Part shown: in pieces, positions 19,982 to 27,978 of the stretch
How the letters are laid out: every line of letters starts with the position of its first letter
How positions within the stretch are numbered: position 1 is the stretch's first letter
Source: Janibacter indicus
Lineage (GTDB): Bacteria; Actinomycetota; Actinomycetes; Actinomycetales; Dermatophilaceae
NCBI RefSeq assembly: GCF_900176385.1
Contig: NZ_FWXN01000005.1
Location: 224,408-288,407 of the forward strand
Direction of reading: 5' to 3'
DNA: 64,000 bases
Program-made: the position numbers and the translations under genes
Notes under the pieces: model-generated
Told to the model about the DNA's origin: nothing
Database searches by the model: none
What the model saw: only the letters and a program-made list of their open reading frames with translations

Positions 19982-21112
19982 TCAGTCGCCGCGCAGCACG
20001 TCCCGGAGCAGCTCGGCCACCTGGTCGACCTCGGTGAGGAAACCGTCGTGACCGACCGCCGAGGAGATCGTGCGCAGCTGCGTCCCGGGACGTGCCGCGA
20101 CGACCTCGTGCGACAGCCGCGGCGGGTAGAGCCGGTCGGAGTCGACCGGCGCGACGACGAGTCGACCGGTGAAGTCCTGCAGCGCCGCGGACATCCCCCC
20201 ACGGTCCCGGCCGAGGTCGTGGGAGTTCATCGCCTCGGAGAGCACCGCGTAGGAGTTGGCGTCGAAGCGGCGCGCGAGCTTGCCGCCGTGGTGGTCGAGG
20301 TAGCTCTCGACCGTGTAGCGCGGGCGGCCCTCGGGCCCGGCGGGCTCGTCCTGGACCCGTCGGTCGAAGCGCTCGTGCAGCTCGAGCTCGCTGCGGTAGG
20401 TGATGTGGGCGATGCGGCGGGCGATGGCCAGCCCGGCCTCGGGGCCCTGCGGGTGGTCGTAGTAGTCACCCCCGGCGAACCACGGGTCGTTGCGGATCGC
20501 GAGGATCTGCGCCTGGCTCCACCCGATCTGCTCCGCGGTGGCGTAGCCGCCGGTCGCCAGGGCGATCGCCGTGCCGACGCGCTCGGGGTGGCTCGCGACC
20601 CACTCGAGCGTGCGCATGCCCCCCATCGACCCGCCGATGACGGTGTGCCAGCGCTCGATGCCCAGGACGTCGGCGAGCCGCGCCTCGGCCGCGACCTGGT
20701 CACGGATGGTGAGGCGCGGGAAGCGACTGCCCCACGGCCGGCCGTCGGGCGCGGCACTGCCCGGCCCGGTGCTGCCCTGGCAACCACCGAGGACGTTGAT
20801 CGCGATGACGAAGTAGTCGTCGTCGAGCGGCGCGCCCTGCCCGATGAGACCCGGCCACCAGCCGGCCGTCGGGTGACCGGGACCGGCCTCGCCGACGACG
20901 TGGCTGTCACCGGTGAGCGCGTGCTCGACGAGCACGGCGTTGTCGCGCTCGGGACGCAGGCGCCCCCAGGTCTCGTAGGCCAGCACGACGTCGGGCAGGG
21001 ACTCGCCCGATTCCAGCTCCAGCCGCCCGATCGAGACGAAGCGTCGCTCGCCCGGGTGGTCGCCGTCGCGCCACAGCGCGGTGCTCGCGGGGGGTGTGGT
21101 CGTCACGCTCAC
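19982..21112 (-). CDS. metX: Homoserine O-acetyltransferase MetX
   Basis: Alpha/beta-hydrolase-fold enzyme that acetylates homoserine with acetyl-CoA, the committing step of methionine synthesis by direct sulfhydrylation. The 376-residue protein has NAVLVEHALTGDSH, the nucleophile elbow GGSMGGM with Ser162, and the C-terminal GHDGFL carrying the catalytic histidine. The GTG start follows GGGAG and lies about 20 bases after a SAM-IV riboswitch. Its product feeds the MetY sulfhydrylase encoded near 35 kb, which has the same riboswitch class. Confidence 0.94.
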   Translation of the reverse strand: MSVTTTPPASTALWRDGDHPGERRFVSIGRLELESGESLPDVVLAYETWGRLRPERDNAVLVEHALTGDSHVVGEAGPGHPTAGWWPGLIGQGAPLDDDYFVIAINVLGGCQGSTGPGSAAPDGRPWGSRFPRLTIRDQVAAEARLADVLGIERWHTVIGGSMGGMRTLEWVASHPERVGTAIALATGGYATAEQIGWSQAQILAIRNDPWFAGGDYYDHPQGPEAGLAIARRIAHITYRSELELHERFDRRVQDEPAGPEGRPRYTVESYLDHHGGKLARRFDANSYAVLSEAMNSHDLGRDRGGMSAALQDFTGRLVVAPVDSDRLYPPRLSHEVVAARPGTQLRTISSAVGHDGFLTEVDQVAELLRDVLRGD

Positions 21113-21132
21113 GGAGTGCTCCCGAAGTGTCT

Positions 21133-21243
21133 CGCCTTGCCACGTCGCCTCGACGCGGCCCGGTCATCACCCGGGGCACCCCGTCGCGAGGAGGGTTGCC
21201 GGCCAGCAAGCCGGGGCTTGACGCTGGCACTCATGACCTGCCG
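21133..21243 (-). ncRNA. SAM-IV riboswitch upstream of metX
   Basis: The minus strand carries the SAM-IV core in order: GGTCATGAGTGCCAGCG, then AAGCCCCGGCTTGCTGGCC, GGCAACCCTCC and GGGGTGCCCCGGG. Stems P1, P2 and the GGGGTGCCCC hairpin can be drawn. The same blocks occur upstream of metY near 36.1 kb. SAM-IV aptamers are known mainly from actinobacteria, ahead of sulphur-metabolism genes. The short distance to the metX ribosome-binding site suggests translational control. Confidence 0.88.
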
Positions 21244-21255
21244 ACAACTCTAACG

Positions 21256-22371
21256 TCACGAGGCGCGCCCGATCGAGTCGCGTCCGGGCTGCGGACCCTC
21301 GGCCGGGGGCAGGGCCCACGGACGCACCCCCGTGGCCAGCAGACGGAGCATGAGGTCGGCCAGCCGGTGCTCGGGGTCGATCTCGAGGGCCCGCTCGAGG
21401 CAGATGCCGGTGATCGTGCCGTCACCGGCCCACCAGGCGAGGTGCGCCACGGTGACGAGCACCGTGGGCGTGAGCGGCTGCGGCAGGAGCCGGGCGAGCT
21501 CGACGAGCCGACCACGGACGACGAGCAGCTCGTCCGACCAATCCCCTGCCTGCGGCAGCTCGTCGTCGCCCTCCCAGCAGTCGACCCAGGGGCACTCCGC
21601 CGCCGCGTCGAGGGCGAGCCAGCCGACCTCGAGCGGCACGTCGTCGAGCGAGAAGAACCCCGGCGCGAGCACGGCCATCAACGCGTCGCGCCACTGGACG
21701 TCGAGCAGCGAGCCGCCCAGCACGGCCAGCTCGGCATCGGGCAGGTCACCGACCGGTCGCGCGCTGCGCCGCGGGTCGAGCACGTGGGACCACAGCGCGG
21801 CGAGCTCGTCGTCGTCGACCGGCACGGGCTCGCCCGACACGATGACCTGCGCCACCCCCTCGGCGCGCGTCTCGTCCGTCGGCGGCACGACGGTGGCGAC
21901 CAGCTCCTCACGACTGGCGAGCGGCCGCACCCCGGCCATGACGAAGGGGGCGACCGCCGGCACCTCCTCGGGCCGCGGGAGCGCGCGCACCTGCGGCGGG
22001 CAGCACCCGTCGTCGCACCCCGGGACCCAGCACCGGCCGTCGCGCACGACGACGTGGTCAGGGACGGCGAGACCGGCCGCCAGGGCCGCCGAGGTGACGG
22101 CCGCGCGGAAGGGGCGGGAGCCCCCTTCGTCGTCCTCGAAGGCGAGCACCACGACCCCCTGCGCCCGCTCGCGGACCATGATCGCGATGCTGTGCTCGGC
22201 GAGAGCGGCGCAGGCCCGGGGGTCGTCGACGAGGTCGAGGCGCTGGACCATCCCGAGCCGCCGACCGTGCAGGGCGGCGAGGACGAGGGATGGACCCGGG
22301 TGGTAACCGAGCTGGTAGGGCACGAGGACGGCGAGCTCGGAGGCGTCGCGGGGGCTGGCGGTCGGTGTCAT
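21256..22371 (-). CDS. DUF4192 family protein, function unknown
   Basis: A 371-residue soluble protein opening with ELAVLVPYQLGYHPGPSLVLAAL, the hallmark N-terminus of DUF4192, an actinobacterial family without assigned function. A cysteine-rich patch, CWVPGCDDGCCPP, sits near residue 140 and might bind a metal. The C-terminal 100 residues look helical and repeat-like (LARLLPQPLTPTVLVTVAHLAWWAG). The start ATG was chosen because upstream sequence lacks a ribosome-binding site. No membrane segment or signal peptide. Confidence 0.78.
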   Translation of the reverse strand: MTPTASPRDASELAVLVPYQLGYHPGPSLVLAALHGRRLGMVQRLDLVDDPRACAALAEHSIAIMVRERAQGVVVLAFEDDEGGSRPFRAAVTSAALAAGLAVPDHVVVRDGRCWVPGCDDGCCPPQVRALPRPEEVPAVAPFVMAGVRPLASREELVATVVPPTDETRAEGVAQVIVSGEPVPVDDDELAALWSHVLDPRRSARPVGDLPDAELAVLGGSLLDVQWRDALMAVLAPGFFSLDDVPLEVGWLALDAAAECPWVDCWEGDDELPQAGDWSDELLVVRGRLVELARLLPQPLTPTVLVTVAHLAWWAGDGTITGICLERALEIDPEHRLADLMLRLLATGVRPWALPPAEGPQPGRDSIGRAS

Positions 22372-22457
22372 GCCCCGACCATGCCGAGCGGCCCGCCCCC
22401 TCGACAGAGGGGACGGGCCGGCTGTGGACGAGCGGGTGGGCGCCCGCAGGTCTGGGG

Positions 22458-22880
22458 TCAGTCGGGGACGACGTGCGAGCGCACCGTCGAGCTCCAGGCC
22501 TGCTGCTGGCTCCGGTCCTGCTGCTGGGCCCACTGGGCCTGGTGCGCGGCGACACCCTGCTCCCACGCGATGAACTCCTCGGTCTCCTTGACCAGGGTCG
22601 CCGCGACCCAGCCGATCACCATGACGTCGTCGAGCAGGCCGAAGGCGAGCAGCAGCCCCTCAGGGACGACGTCGACCGGCGAGACGATGTAGCCGACGCC
22701 CGCGAGCATCATCAGCAGCCGCGTCGAGGTCAGGCCGGTGTAGGTGCCGGCCCGCACCGCACGCACCATGCGCGGCACGGCACGCAGCCGCTGGAGCAGG
22801 CTCGGGCCATCGGGGCGCGAGGCGCTGCGGACGGCGGACGCGAGATGGACCGCGCTGCGGGCTCGTCGACTCATGACCAT
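22458..22880 (-). CDS. YkvA-like DUF1232 small membrane protein
   Basis: A 140-residue protein with the DUF1232 signature SPVDVVPEGLLLAFGLLDDVMV in the middle, flanked by a basic N-terminus and a Gln-rich C-terminal tail. DUF1232 proteins are short membrane-associated proteins of unknown role. The ATG at 22880 follows AGGAGA at normal spacing. A second ATG two codons later is possible. Confidence 0.82.
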   Translation of the reverse strand: MVMSRRARSAVHLASAVRSASRPDGPSLLQRLRAVPRMVRAVRAGTYTGLTSTRLLMMLAGVGYIVSPVDVVPEGLLLAFGLLDDVMVIGWVAATLVKETEEFIAWEQGVAAHQAQWAQQQDRSQQQAWSSTVRSHVVPD

Positions 22881-22932
22881 CGGGGTCTCCTGACGCTCGG
22901 GCACCATCGGATGAGGGCGCTCCCACTCGTCA

Positions 22933-24483
22933 TCAACGACGCGGGTCCGCAGAGGATTCCGCAGGGTCGCCGGGTGCGCCCTGGGTCACCAGGCCATCGG
23001 CCCGCTGCTCCCAGAACTGTGCCCCCTCGATCCCGAGCTCACGCGGGTCGAACTGCGGGTCGATGCCCTGCTTCTTCTGGGCGCGGTAGTCCTTGAGCGC
23101 CTTGAGCGCCGGGACCTGCAGCAGCAGGATCCCGAGGATGTTCAGCCAGGCCATCGTGCCGACGCCGATGTCACCCAACCCCCACGCGGAGCCGGCGGTC
23201 GTCATCGCGCCGTAGGCGACGGACGCGAGGATCAGGGCCTGGAGCGCGCGGATCATGCCCCGACGCACGACGCCGTTGCGGATCTTGCGGGTCAGGTAGG
23301 CGAGGTTGACCTCCGCCATGTAGTAGTAGGCGACCATCGTCGTGAAGGCGAAGAAGACGAGGGCCAGCGCGACGAAGCTCGAGCCCCAGCCCGGAGCCAG
23401 CGTGTCGAAGCCCGCCTGGACGAAGCCCGGCCCCGGCTCGGTGTCGGTGCCGACCCCACCGACGTAGAGCGTCTCGTCGCCGAAGGTCTCGCCCTTGAAG
23501 ACGGTGTACATGTCGGTCGAGATGATGATGAAGGCCGTGGCCGTGCACACGAAGAGCGTGTCGATGTAGACCGCGAAGGCCTGCACGAAGCCCTGCTTGG
23601 CCGGGTGCGAGACCTCGGCGGCCGCCGCGTGGTGCGGGCCCGTGCCCTGGCCGGCCTCGTTGGAGTAGATACCGCGCTGGACACCCCACTTGACCGCCTG
23701 GCCGATGATCGCGCCGTAGACGGCGTGGCCGCCGAAGGCTCCGGAGAAGATCTCGCCGAAGACGTGGCCGATCTGGTCGATGTTGACGAAGAAGACGACG
23801 AGCGCGAAGAGGATGTAGAGGATCGCCATCGGCGGCACGACGAACGCGGCGAAGGCAGCGATCCGCTTGACGCCACCGATGACGATGAAGGCCAGGGCGA
23901 TGACCACGCCGATGGCAGTGGCCCACGTCGGCACGCCCCAGGCCGACTCGATGGCCGAGGACATGCCGTTGGCCTGGACTCCCGGCAGGAAGAAGCTCAT
24001 CGCGAAGACGGTGACGACGGCGAAGACGATCGCGTACACGAGCGAGAGGGTCCTGGCCTTGTGGGCGTAGGCCTTCTCGAAGTAGTAGGCCGGGCCACCG
24101 CGGTACTCACCCGTGTCCGGGTCCTTCTCCTTGTAGATCTGGCCCAACGTGGACTCGATGAAGGAGGTCGCGGCCCCGAAGAAGGCCACGGCCCACATCC
24201 AGAAGACCGCACCCGGACCACCGAAGGCGATGGCGGTGGCGACGCCGCCGATGTTGCCCATGCCGACGCGGTTGGCCAGCGACATCATCAGCGACTGGAA
24301 GGAGGAGGTGCCGTCCTGCGACTTCTCGCCCTTGGTCAGCTGCCGGATCATGTCCGGGATGCCGAGGACCTGCACCAGGCCGGTGCGGACGGTGAAGTAG
24401 ACGCCTGCGACCAGGCACAGCCCGACCAGCGGTATCGACCAGATGAAACCGTTGGCGGAGTCGACGAGTTCGGCGAGTGACAT
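22933..24483 (-). CDS. Sodium:alanine symporter, AGCS family
   Basis: Polytopic carrier that imports alanine or glycine with sodium. The 516 residues form about eleven membrane helices and contain the family blocks NRVGMGNIGGVATAIAFGGPGAVFWMW and GVQRGIYSNEAGQGTGPHHAAAAE. The ATG at 24483 follows AGGGAG. It is a stand-alone gene, and substrate preference between alanine, glycine and D-alanine cannot be told from sequence. Confidence 0.93.
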   Translation of the reverse strand: MSLAELVDSANGFIWSIPLVGLCLVAGVYFTVRTGLVQVLGIPDMIRQLTKGEKSQDGTSSFQSLMMSLANRVGMGNIGGVATAIAFGGPGAVFWMWAVAFFGAATSFIESTLGQIYKEKDPDTGEYRGGPAYYFEKAYAHKARTLSLVYAIVFAVVTVFAMSFFLPGVQANGMSSAIESAWGVPTWATAIGVVIALAFIVIGGVKRIAAFAAFVVPPMAILYILFALVVFFVNIDQIGHVFGEIFSGAFGGHAVYGAIIGQAVKWGVQRGIYSNEAGQGTGPHHAAAAEVSHPAKQGFVQAFAVYIDTLFVCTATAFIIISTDMYTVFKGETFGDETLYVGGVGTDTEPGPGFVQAGFDTLAPGWGSSFVALALVFFAFTTMVAYYYMAEVNLAYLTRKIRNGVVRRGMIRALQALILASVAYGAMTTAGSAWGLGDIGVGTMAWLNILGILLLQVPALKALKDYRAQKKQGIDPQFDPRELGIEGAQFWEQRADGLVTQGAPGDPAESSADPRR

Positions 24484-24527
24484 GAGACGAGAGCTCCCTG
24501 TGGCGAGTGTCACGGACCCGCGGGAGG

Positions 24528-25262
24528 CTACCCGACGTCGACGCTCGCGGCCGGGAACTCGGTGCGCACGTGCGCGCCGATCTGCCGCATCAGCCACACG
24601 TCCATGCCGGCGCCCACGGCACCGCCGACGACCGGCACGGCCTTGCCGAAGCGCGTGAAGACGCCCTTGCCGGCGGTCGAGAGGATGCGGAAGCCGACGG
24701 CCTTGTTGACCACCATCAGGGCCGGCCCGGGCAGTCGCTGGGCGGCCATGCCGGCGAGCCGGCCGGTGGGCGCGACGACCCCTGCCTTGGCGAGCAGGTC
24801 CTGGGCGTCGGCACCGACGAGGCTGAGCAGGACGGCGGAGCGGATCTCGGGCTGGGCGAGGTCGTAGCCGCGCAGTCGGGCCACGGCCGCCGACATCCGG
24901 GTCGCCAGGACGTAGAAGCCCAGGACATTGGCCGGCAGGGCGACGACCATGGTCGCGAAGCCGCCGAGGTTGGTGAGGAAGCCGCTGGCACCGGCGAGCT
25001 TGAGCGTGTCGCCGACGACCTCGTCGACCGCCTTGTCGACGTCGCCGCCGTGCTTGGCCAGCGCCTTGTCGGCGACCTGCGCCGCGGAGTCGAAGGGGCC
25101 GCGACCGTCGATGCCGGTGTCGAGGAGGTTTTCGACGAGCTTGAGCGAGGAGCCGGACAGGCCTTGGCGGCTCTTGGGGTCACGCGCCTGATCGAGGGCG
25201 GTCCGCGTGTCCTGCACCTGCTTCTTCTTGCCGAAGCCGAGTCGGTCGGAGATGAATCCCAT
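24528..25262 (-). CDS. EcsC family protein
   Basis: A 244-residue protein with the EcsC core: GFLTNLGGFATMVVALPANVLGFYVLATRM in the middle and VPVVGGAVGAGMDVWLM near the C-terminus, both hydrophobic and probably membrane-interacting. EcsC is named from the Bacillus ecs locus, but most members have no known role. The start ATG at 25262 gives the expected N-terminus. The DNA polymerase-like gene diverges 59 bases away. Confidence 0.8.
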   Translation of the reverse strand: MGFISDRLGFGKKKQVQDTRTALDQARDPKSRQGLSGSSLKLVENLLDTGIDGRGPFDSAAQVADKALAKHGGDVDKAVDEVVGDTLKLAGASGFLTNLGGFATMVVALPANVLGFYVLATRMSAAVARLRGYDLAQPEIRSAVLLSLVGADAQDLLAKAGVVAPTGRLAGMAAQRLPGPALMVVNKAVGFRILSTAGKGVFTRFGKAVPVVGGAVGAGMDVWLMRQIGAHVRTEFPAASVDVG

Positions 25263-25321
25263 GTCGGCATCCTGCCACGGCGAAGGGGGCCCGTCGGTGG
25301 ACGCGGGTAGCCTCACGCACC

Positions 25322-26995
25322 GTGGGTGGACAGCAGCCGGGAGCCGTCGTCGTCGGGGTCGACGGTGTGGGTGCGGCGCTCCCCCCGCACGGCGATCCCG
25401 TGCTCGCGCGGGACCTCCCTTCGCTCGTCGCCACCCTCTCCCCCGGCACCCGCTGGGTGACCTGGTCGGCCGCCTCGGTCGCCCCGCTCGTCACCGCCGG
25501 CGCCCGCCTGGACCGCACGTGGGACGTCGCCGAGGCGCACCGTCTGGCCCACGGCGGCTGGGCCGCAGGGCCCGAGCTGGCCTGGGCCGCGGTCCACGGC
25601 CTCGAGCCCGGCACCGCGCCGGCCGCGCCGACCGGTGACCTCTTCGACCTGCTCTCCGACGAGCTGCCGCCCGAGCAGCTGGTCCGCGACGACGGCCACC
25701 TGCGCGCCGATGCCGTGACCGGGGCGTGGCTGACGACGCCCGAGCGGTGCGCCGCCTTCGCCGAGGCGGCCCGGCAGGTCGCCGCCCGCCAGCACGAAGG
25801 GATGACCGCTCGCGGTGGTCGTGCGCTCGCCACCGCGCACGCCGAGTCCGCCGCCGCCGTGCTCTGCGTCGAGCTCGAGCAGCACGGGCTGCCGATCGAC
25901 CGGGCGACCGCCCGCCGTCTGGTGACCGAGGCCGCCGGCGACGAGCCGCACAGCCTCGACGAGGAGCTCGCGGCCCGCACGACCCGCGATGCGCCGGTGC
26001 TGGCGGCGCTGCCCGGCACCGGGCACGTCGACCTGCGCAACCCCGCCCAGGTCAAGGCGATGCTCGCCCGCGCCGGGGTCGACGTGCCGTCGACGCGCAA
26101 GTGGGTCCTCGAGGCGCACCGGGCCACCCACCCGGTCGTGCCGGCGCTGCTCGAGTGGCGCAAGCGCGAGCGGATCGCGACGACCTACGGCTGGCGGTGG
26201 CTGCGTGAGCACGTCGGCGCCGACGACCGGCTGCGTGGCGCGTGGGCGGCCTGCGACGGGGCGGCCGGCCGGATGACCGCCCAGGCGGGGCTTCACAACC
26301 TCCCGGCCGAGCTGCGGCCGGCGGTCGCCGCCGACGAGGGCTGGGTCTTCGTGCGGGCCGACCTCGGTCAGGTCGAGCCACGCGTGCTCGCGGCCGTCTC
26401 GCGCGACGAGGCCTTCGCGGCCGCCACCCGCGAGGACGACCTCTACGCCCCGGTGGCCCAGCGGCTCGGCGTGGAGCGCTCGGTGGCCAAGATCGCGGTG
26501 CTCGCCGCGATGTACGGCCAGCGATCGGGTCCGGCGGCCGAGGCGCTCGCGGGTCTCGAGCGCGAGTACCCCGTCGCGATGGCGCACCTGCAGCGCGCCC
26601 AGGACCGCGGGCGGCGCGGTGAGCCGGTGCGCACCTTCGGCGGGCGTCTGGTGCGCACGGACTTCTCGAGCGGCGACCTCGACGCCGAGGCCCGCGACGG
26701 GCTCGCCGCAGCCAGAGGGCGATTCGCCCGCAATGCGGTCATCCAGGGCTCGGCCGCCGAGCTCTTCAAGGCGTGGGCGGCGACGGTGCGGGTCGCGGTG
26801 CGCCCGCTGCAGGGGCGGATCGTGCTGTGCCTGCACGACGAGCTGCTCGTCCACGTGCCCCAGGAGCACGCGCAGCAGGCCGCGGCCCTCGTCGACCGGG
26901 CCCTTACCGACGCCGCGCGCCGGTGGCTGGGTGGCGAGCAGGTGCGCTTCGTCGCCGACACCAGCATCGTGCGCCGGTGGTCGGAGGCCAAGTAG
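25322..26995 (+). CDS. Family-A DNA polymerase-like protein with degenerate exonuclease region
   Basis: A 557-residue member of the short PolA-like group often annotated as bifunctional 3'-5' exonuclease/DNA polymerase. The polymerase half is intact: motif A RADLGQVE with Asp347 and Glu352, motif B with Arg386, Lys390 and Tyr398, and motif C HDE (505-507). The N-terminal 150 residues are where a proofreading domain should be, but the DxE metal site is not evident. There is no 5' nuclease domain. It is shorter than PolA and probably accessory, perhaps in repair. The start is a GTG. Confidence 0.85.
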   Translation: MGGQQPGAVVVGVDGVGAALPPHGDPVLARDLPSLVATLSPGTRWVTWSAASVAPLVTAGARLDRTWDVAEAHRLAHGGWAAGPELAWAAVHGLEPGTAPAAPTGDLFDLLSDELPPEQLVRDDGHLRADAVTGAWLTTPERCAAFAEAARQVAARQHEGMTARGGRALATAHAESAAAVLCVELEQHGLPIDRATARRLVTEAAGDEPHSLDEELAARTTRDAPVLAALPGTGHVDLRNPAQVKAMLARAGVDVPSTRKWVLEAHRATHPVVPALLEWRKRERIATTYGWRWLREHVGADDRLRGAWAACDGAAGRMTAQAGLHNLPAELRPAVAADEGWVFVRADLGQVEPRVLAAVSRDEAFAAATREDDLYAPVAQRLGVERSVAKIAVLAAMYGQRSGPAAEALAGLEREYPVAMAHLQRAQDRGRRGEPVRTFGGRLVRTDFSSGDLDAEARDGLAAARGRFARNAVIQGSAAELFKAWAATVRVAVRPLQGRIVLCLHDELLVHVPQEHAQQAAALVDRALTDAARRWLGGEQVRFVADTSIVRRWSEAK

Positions 26996-26997
26996 GC

Positions 26998-27906
26998 CTA
27001 CTGCTCCGAGTCGTCGACCGTGCGCAGGAAGTCCTCGAACTCCGCGCCGAGCTCGTCCGCGGAGGGCAGGCCCTCCCCTTCGCCGGCGAGCAGGCTGGGG
27101 CGCTCGAGGCCACGCAGGTGCACGTCGTACTGACGCTCGAGGGCCTGGACGGCATCGCGGACCTCGTCGTTGTCCTCGATCTCGCGCTCGATCTGCATCC
27201 GCCCCTCGCGCGCGGCCTCGGCGAGCGCGTCGTTGGGCAGGTTGAGGCCGGTGCAGTCGACGATGGCGTTGAGCGCGGTGAGCGCCCCGTCGTGGAAGGT
27301 CGACTGGGCCAGGTAGTGCGGCACGTGGATGCTGAAGCCGACGGCATCGCGCGAGCTCTCGCCGAGGCGCAGCTCGAGCAGGGCGGCGAGCGAGGCCGGG
27401 ACCTGGACGGTGCCGAAGACCGGCTTGTGCTCGCCGATGAGGCGCTCGTCGGAGCCGTGGACGGTCATGCCGACGGGCCGGCTGTGCGGGACGGCCATGG
27501 GGATGCCGTGGGCGTGCACCGCGAGGGTGATGCCCATGTCGTCCATGATCGTCGTCACCGCGTCGACGACGGCCTCCCACCGGTAGTCGGGCTCGGGCCC
27601 GGTGAGGATGTAGTAGGTCTGACCGTCGCGGTCGAGCAGGTGGTAGAGCAGCAGCGACGGGTCGGAGTAGTCGGTGTAGCGGTTGGCGTCGAAGGTGATC
27701 ACCGGACGCCGGCTGCGGTAGTCGACGAGCGAGTCGACGTCGAAGGACGCGACGACGGTCGGGTCGCCCGCCTCGAGGAGGTGGTCGACGAGCAGGCGCT
27801 GGGCCATGCCCGCGTCGAAGAAGCCGTCGAAGGCGACGATCATCGGCCCGGGCTGGAGCAGCGCGGGGTCGGTGTCGACCTCGTAGCGGTAGAGGCGCTC
27901 GGTCAC
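26998..27906 (-). CDS. PAC2 family protein (proteasome-assembly-chaperone-like)
   Basis: A 302-residue protein with the PAC2 fold pattern: an N-terminal IVAFDGFFDAGMA, a middle HGIPMAVPHSRPVGMTVHGS and HVPHYLAQSTFHDGALTAL. Actinobacteria that carry proteasomes often have PAC2 proteins, although bacterial members have no proven chaperone role. The GTG at 27906 follows AGGAGG. Its stop lies two bases from the convergent polymerase gene stop. Confidence 0.88.
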   Translation of the reverse strand: MTERLYRYEVDTDPALLQPGPMIVAFDGFFDAGMAQRLLVDHLLEAGDPTVVASFDVDSLVDYRSRRPVITFDANRYTDYSDPSLLLYHLLDRDGQTYYILTGPEPDYRWEAVVDAVTTIMDDMGITLAVHAHGIPMAVPHSRPVGMTVHGSDERLIGEHKPVFGTVQVPASLAALLELRLGESSRDAVGFSIHVPHYLAQSTFHDGALTALNAIVDCTGLNLPNDALAEAAREGRMQIEREIEDNDEVRDAVQALERQYDVHLRGLERPSLLAGEGEGLPSADELGAEFEDFLRTVDDSEQ

Positions 27907-27978
27907 GTCAGGTCCTCCTGGTCGGTGAAGCACTCATTGTCGCAACCCCGCTCGCCCCGCGGCCATTCCCCCCACTGG

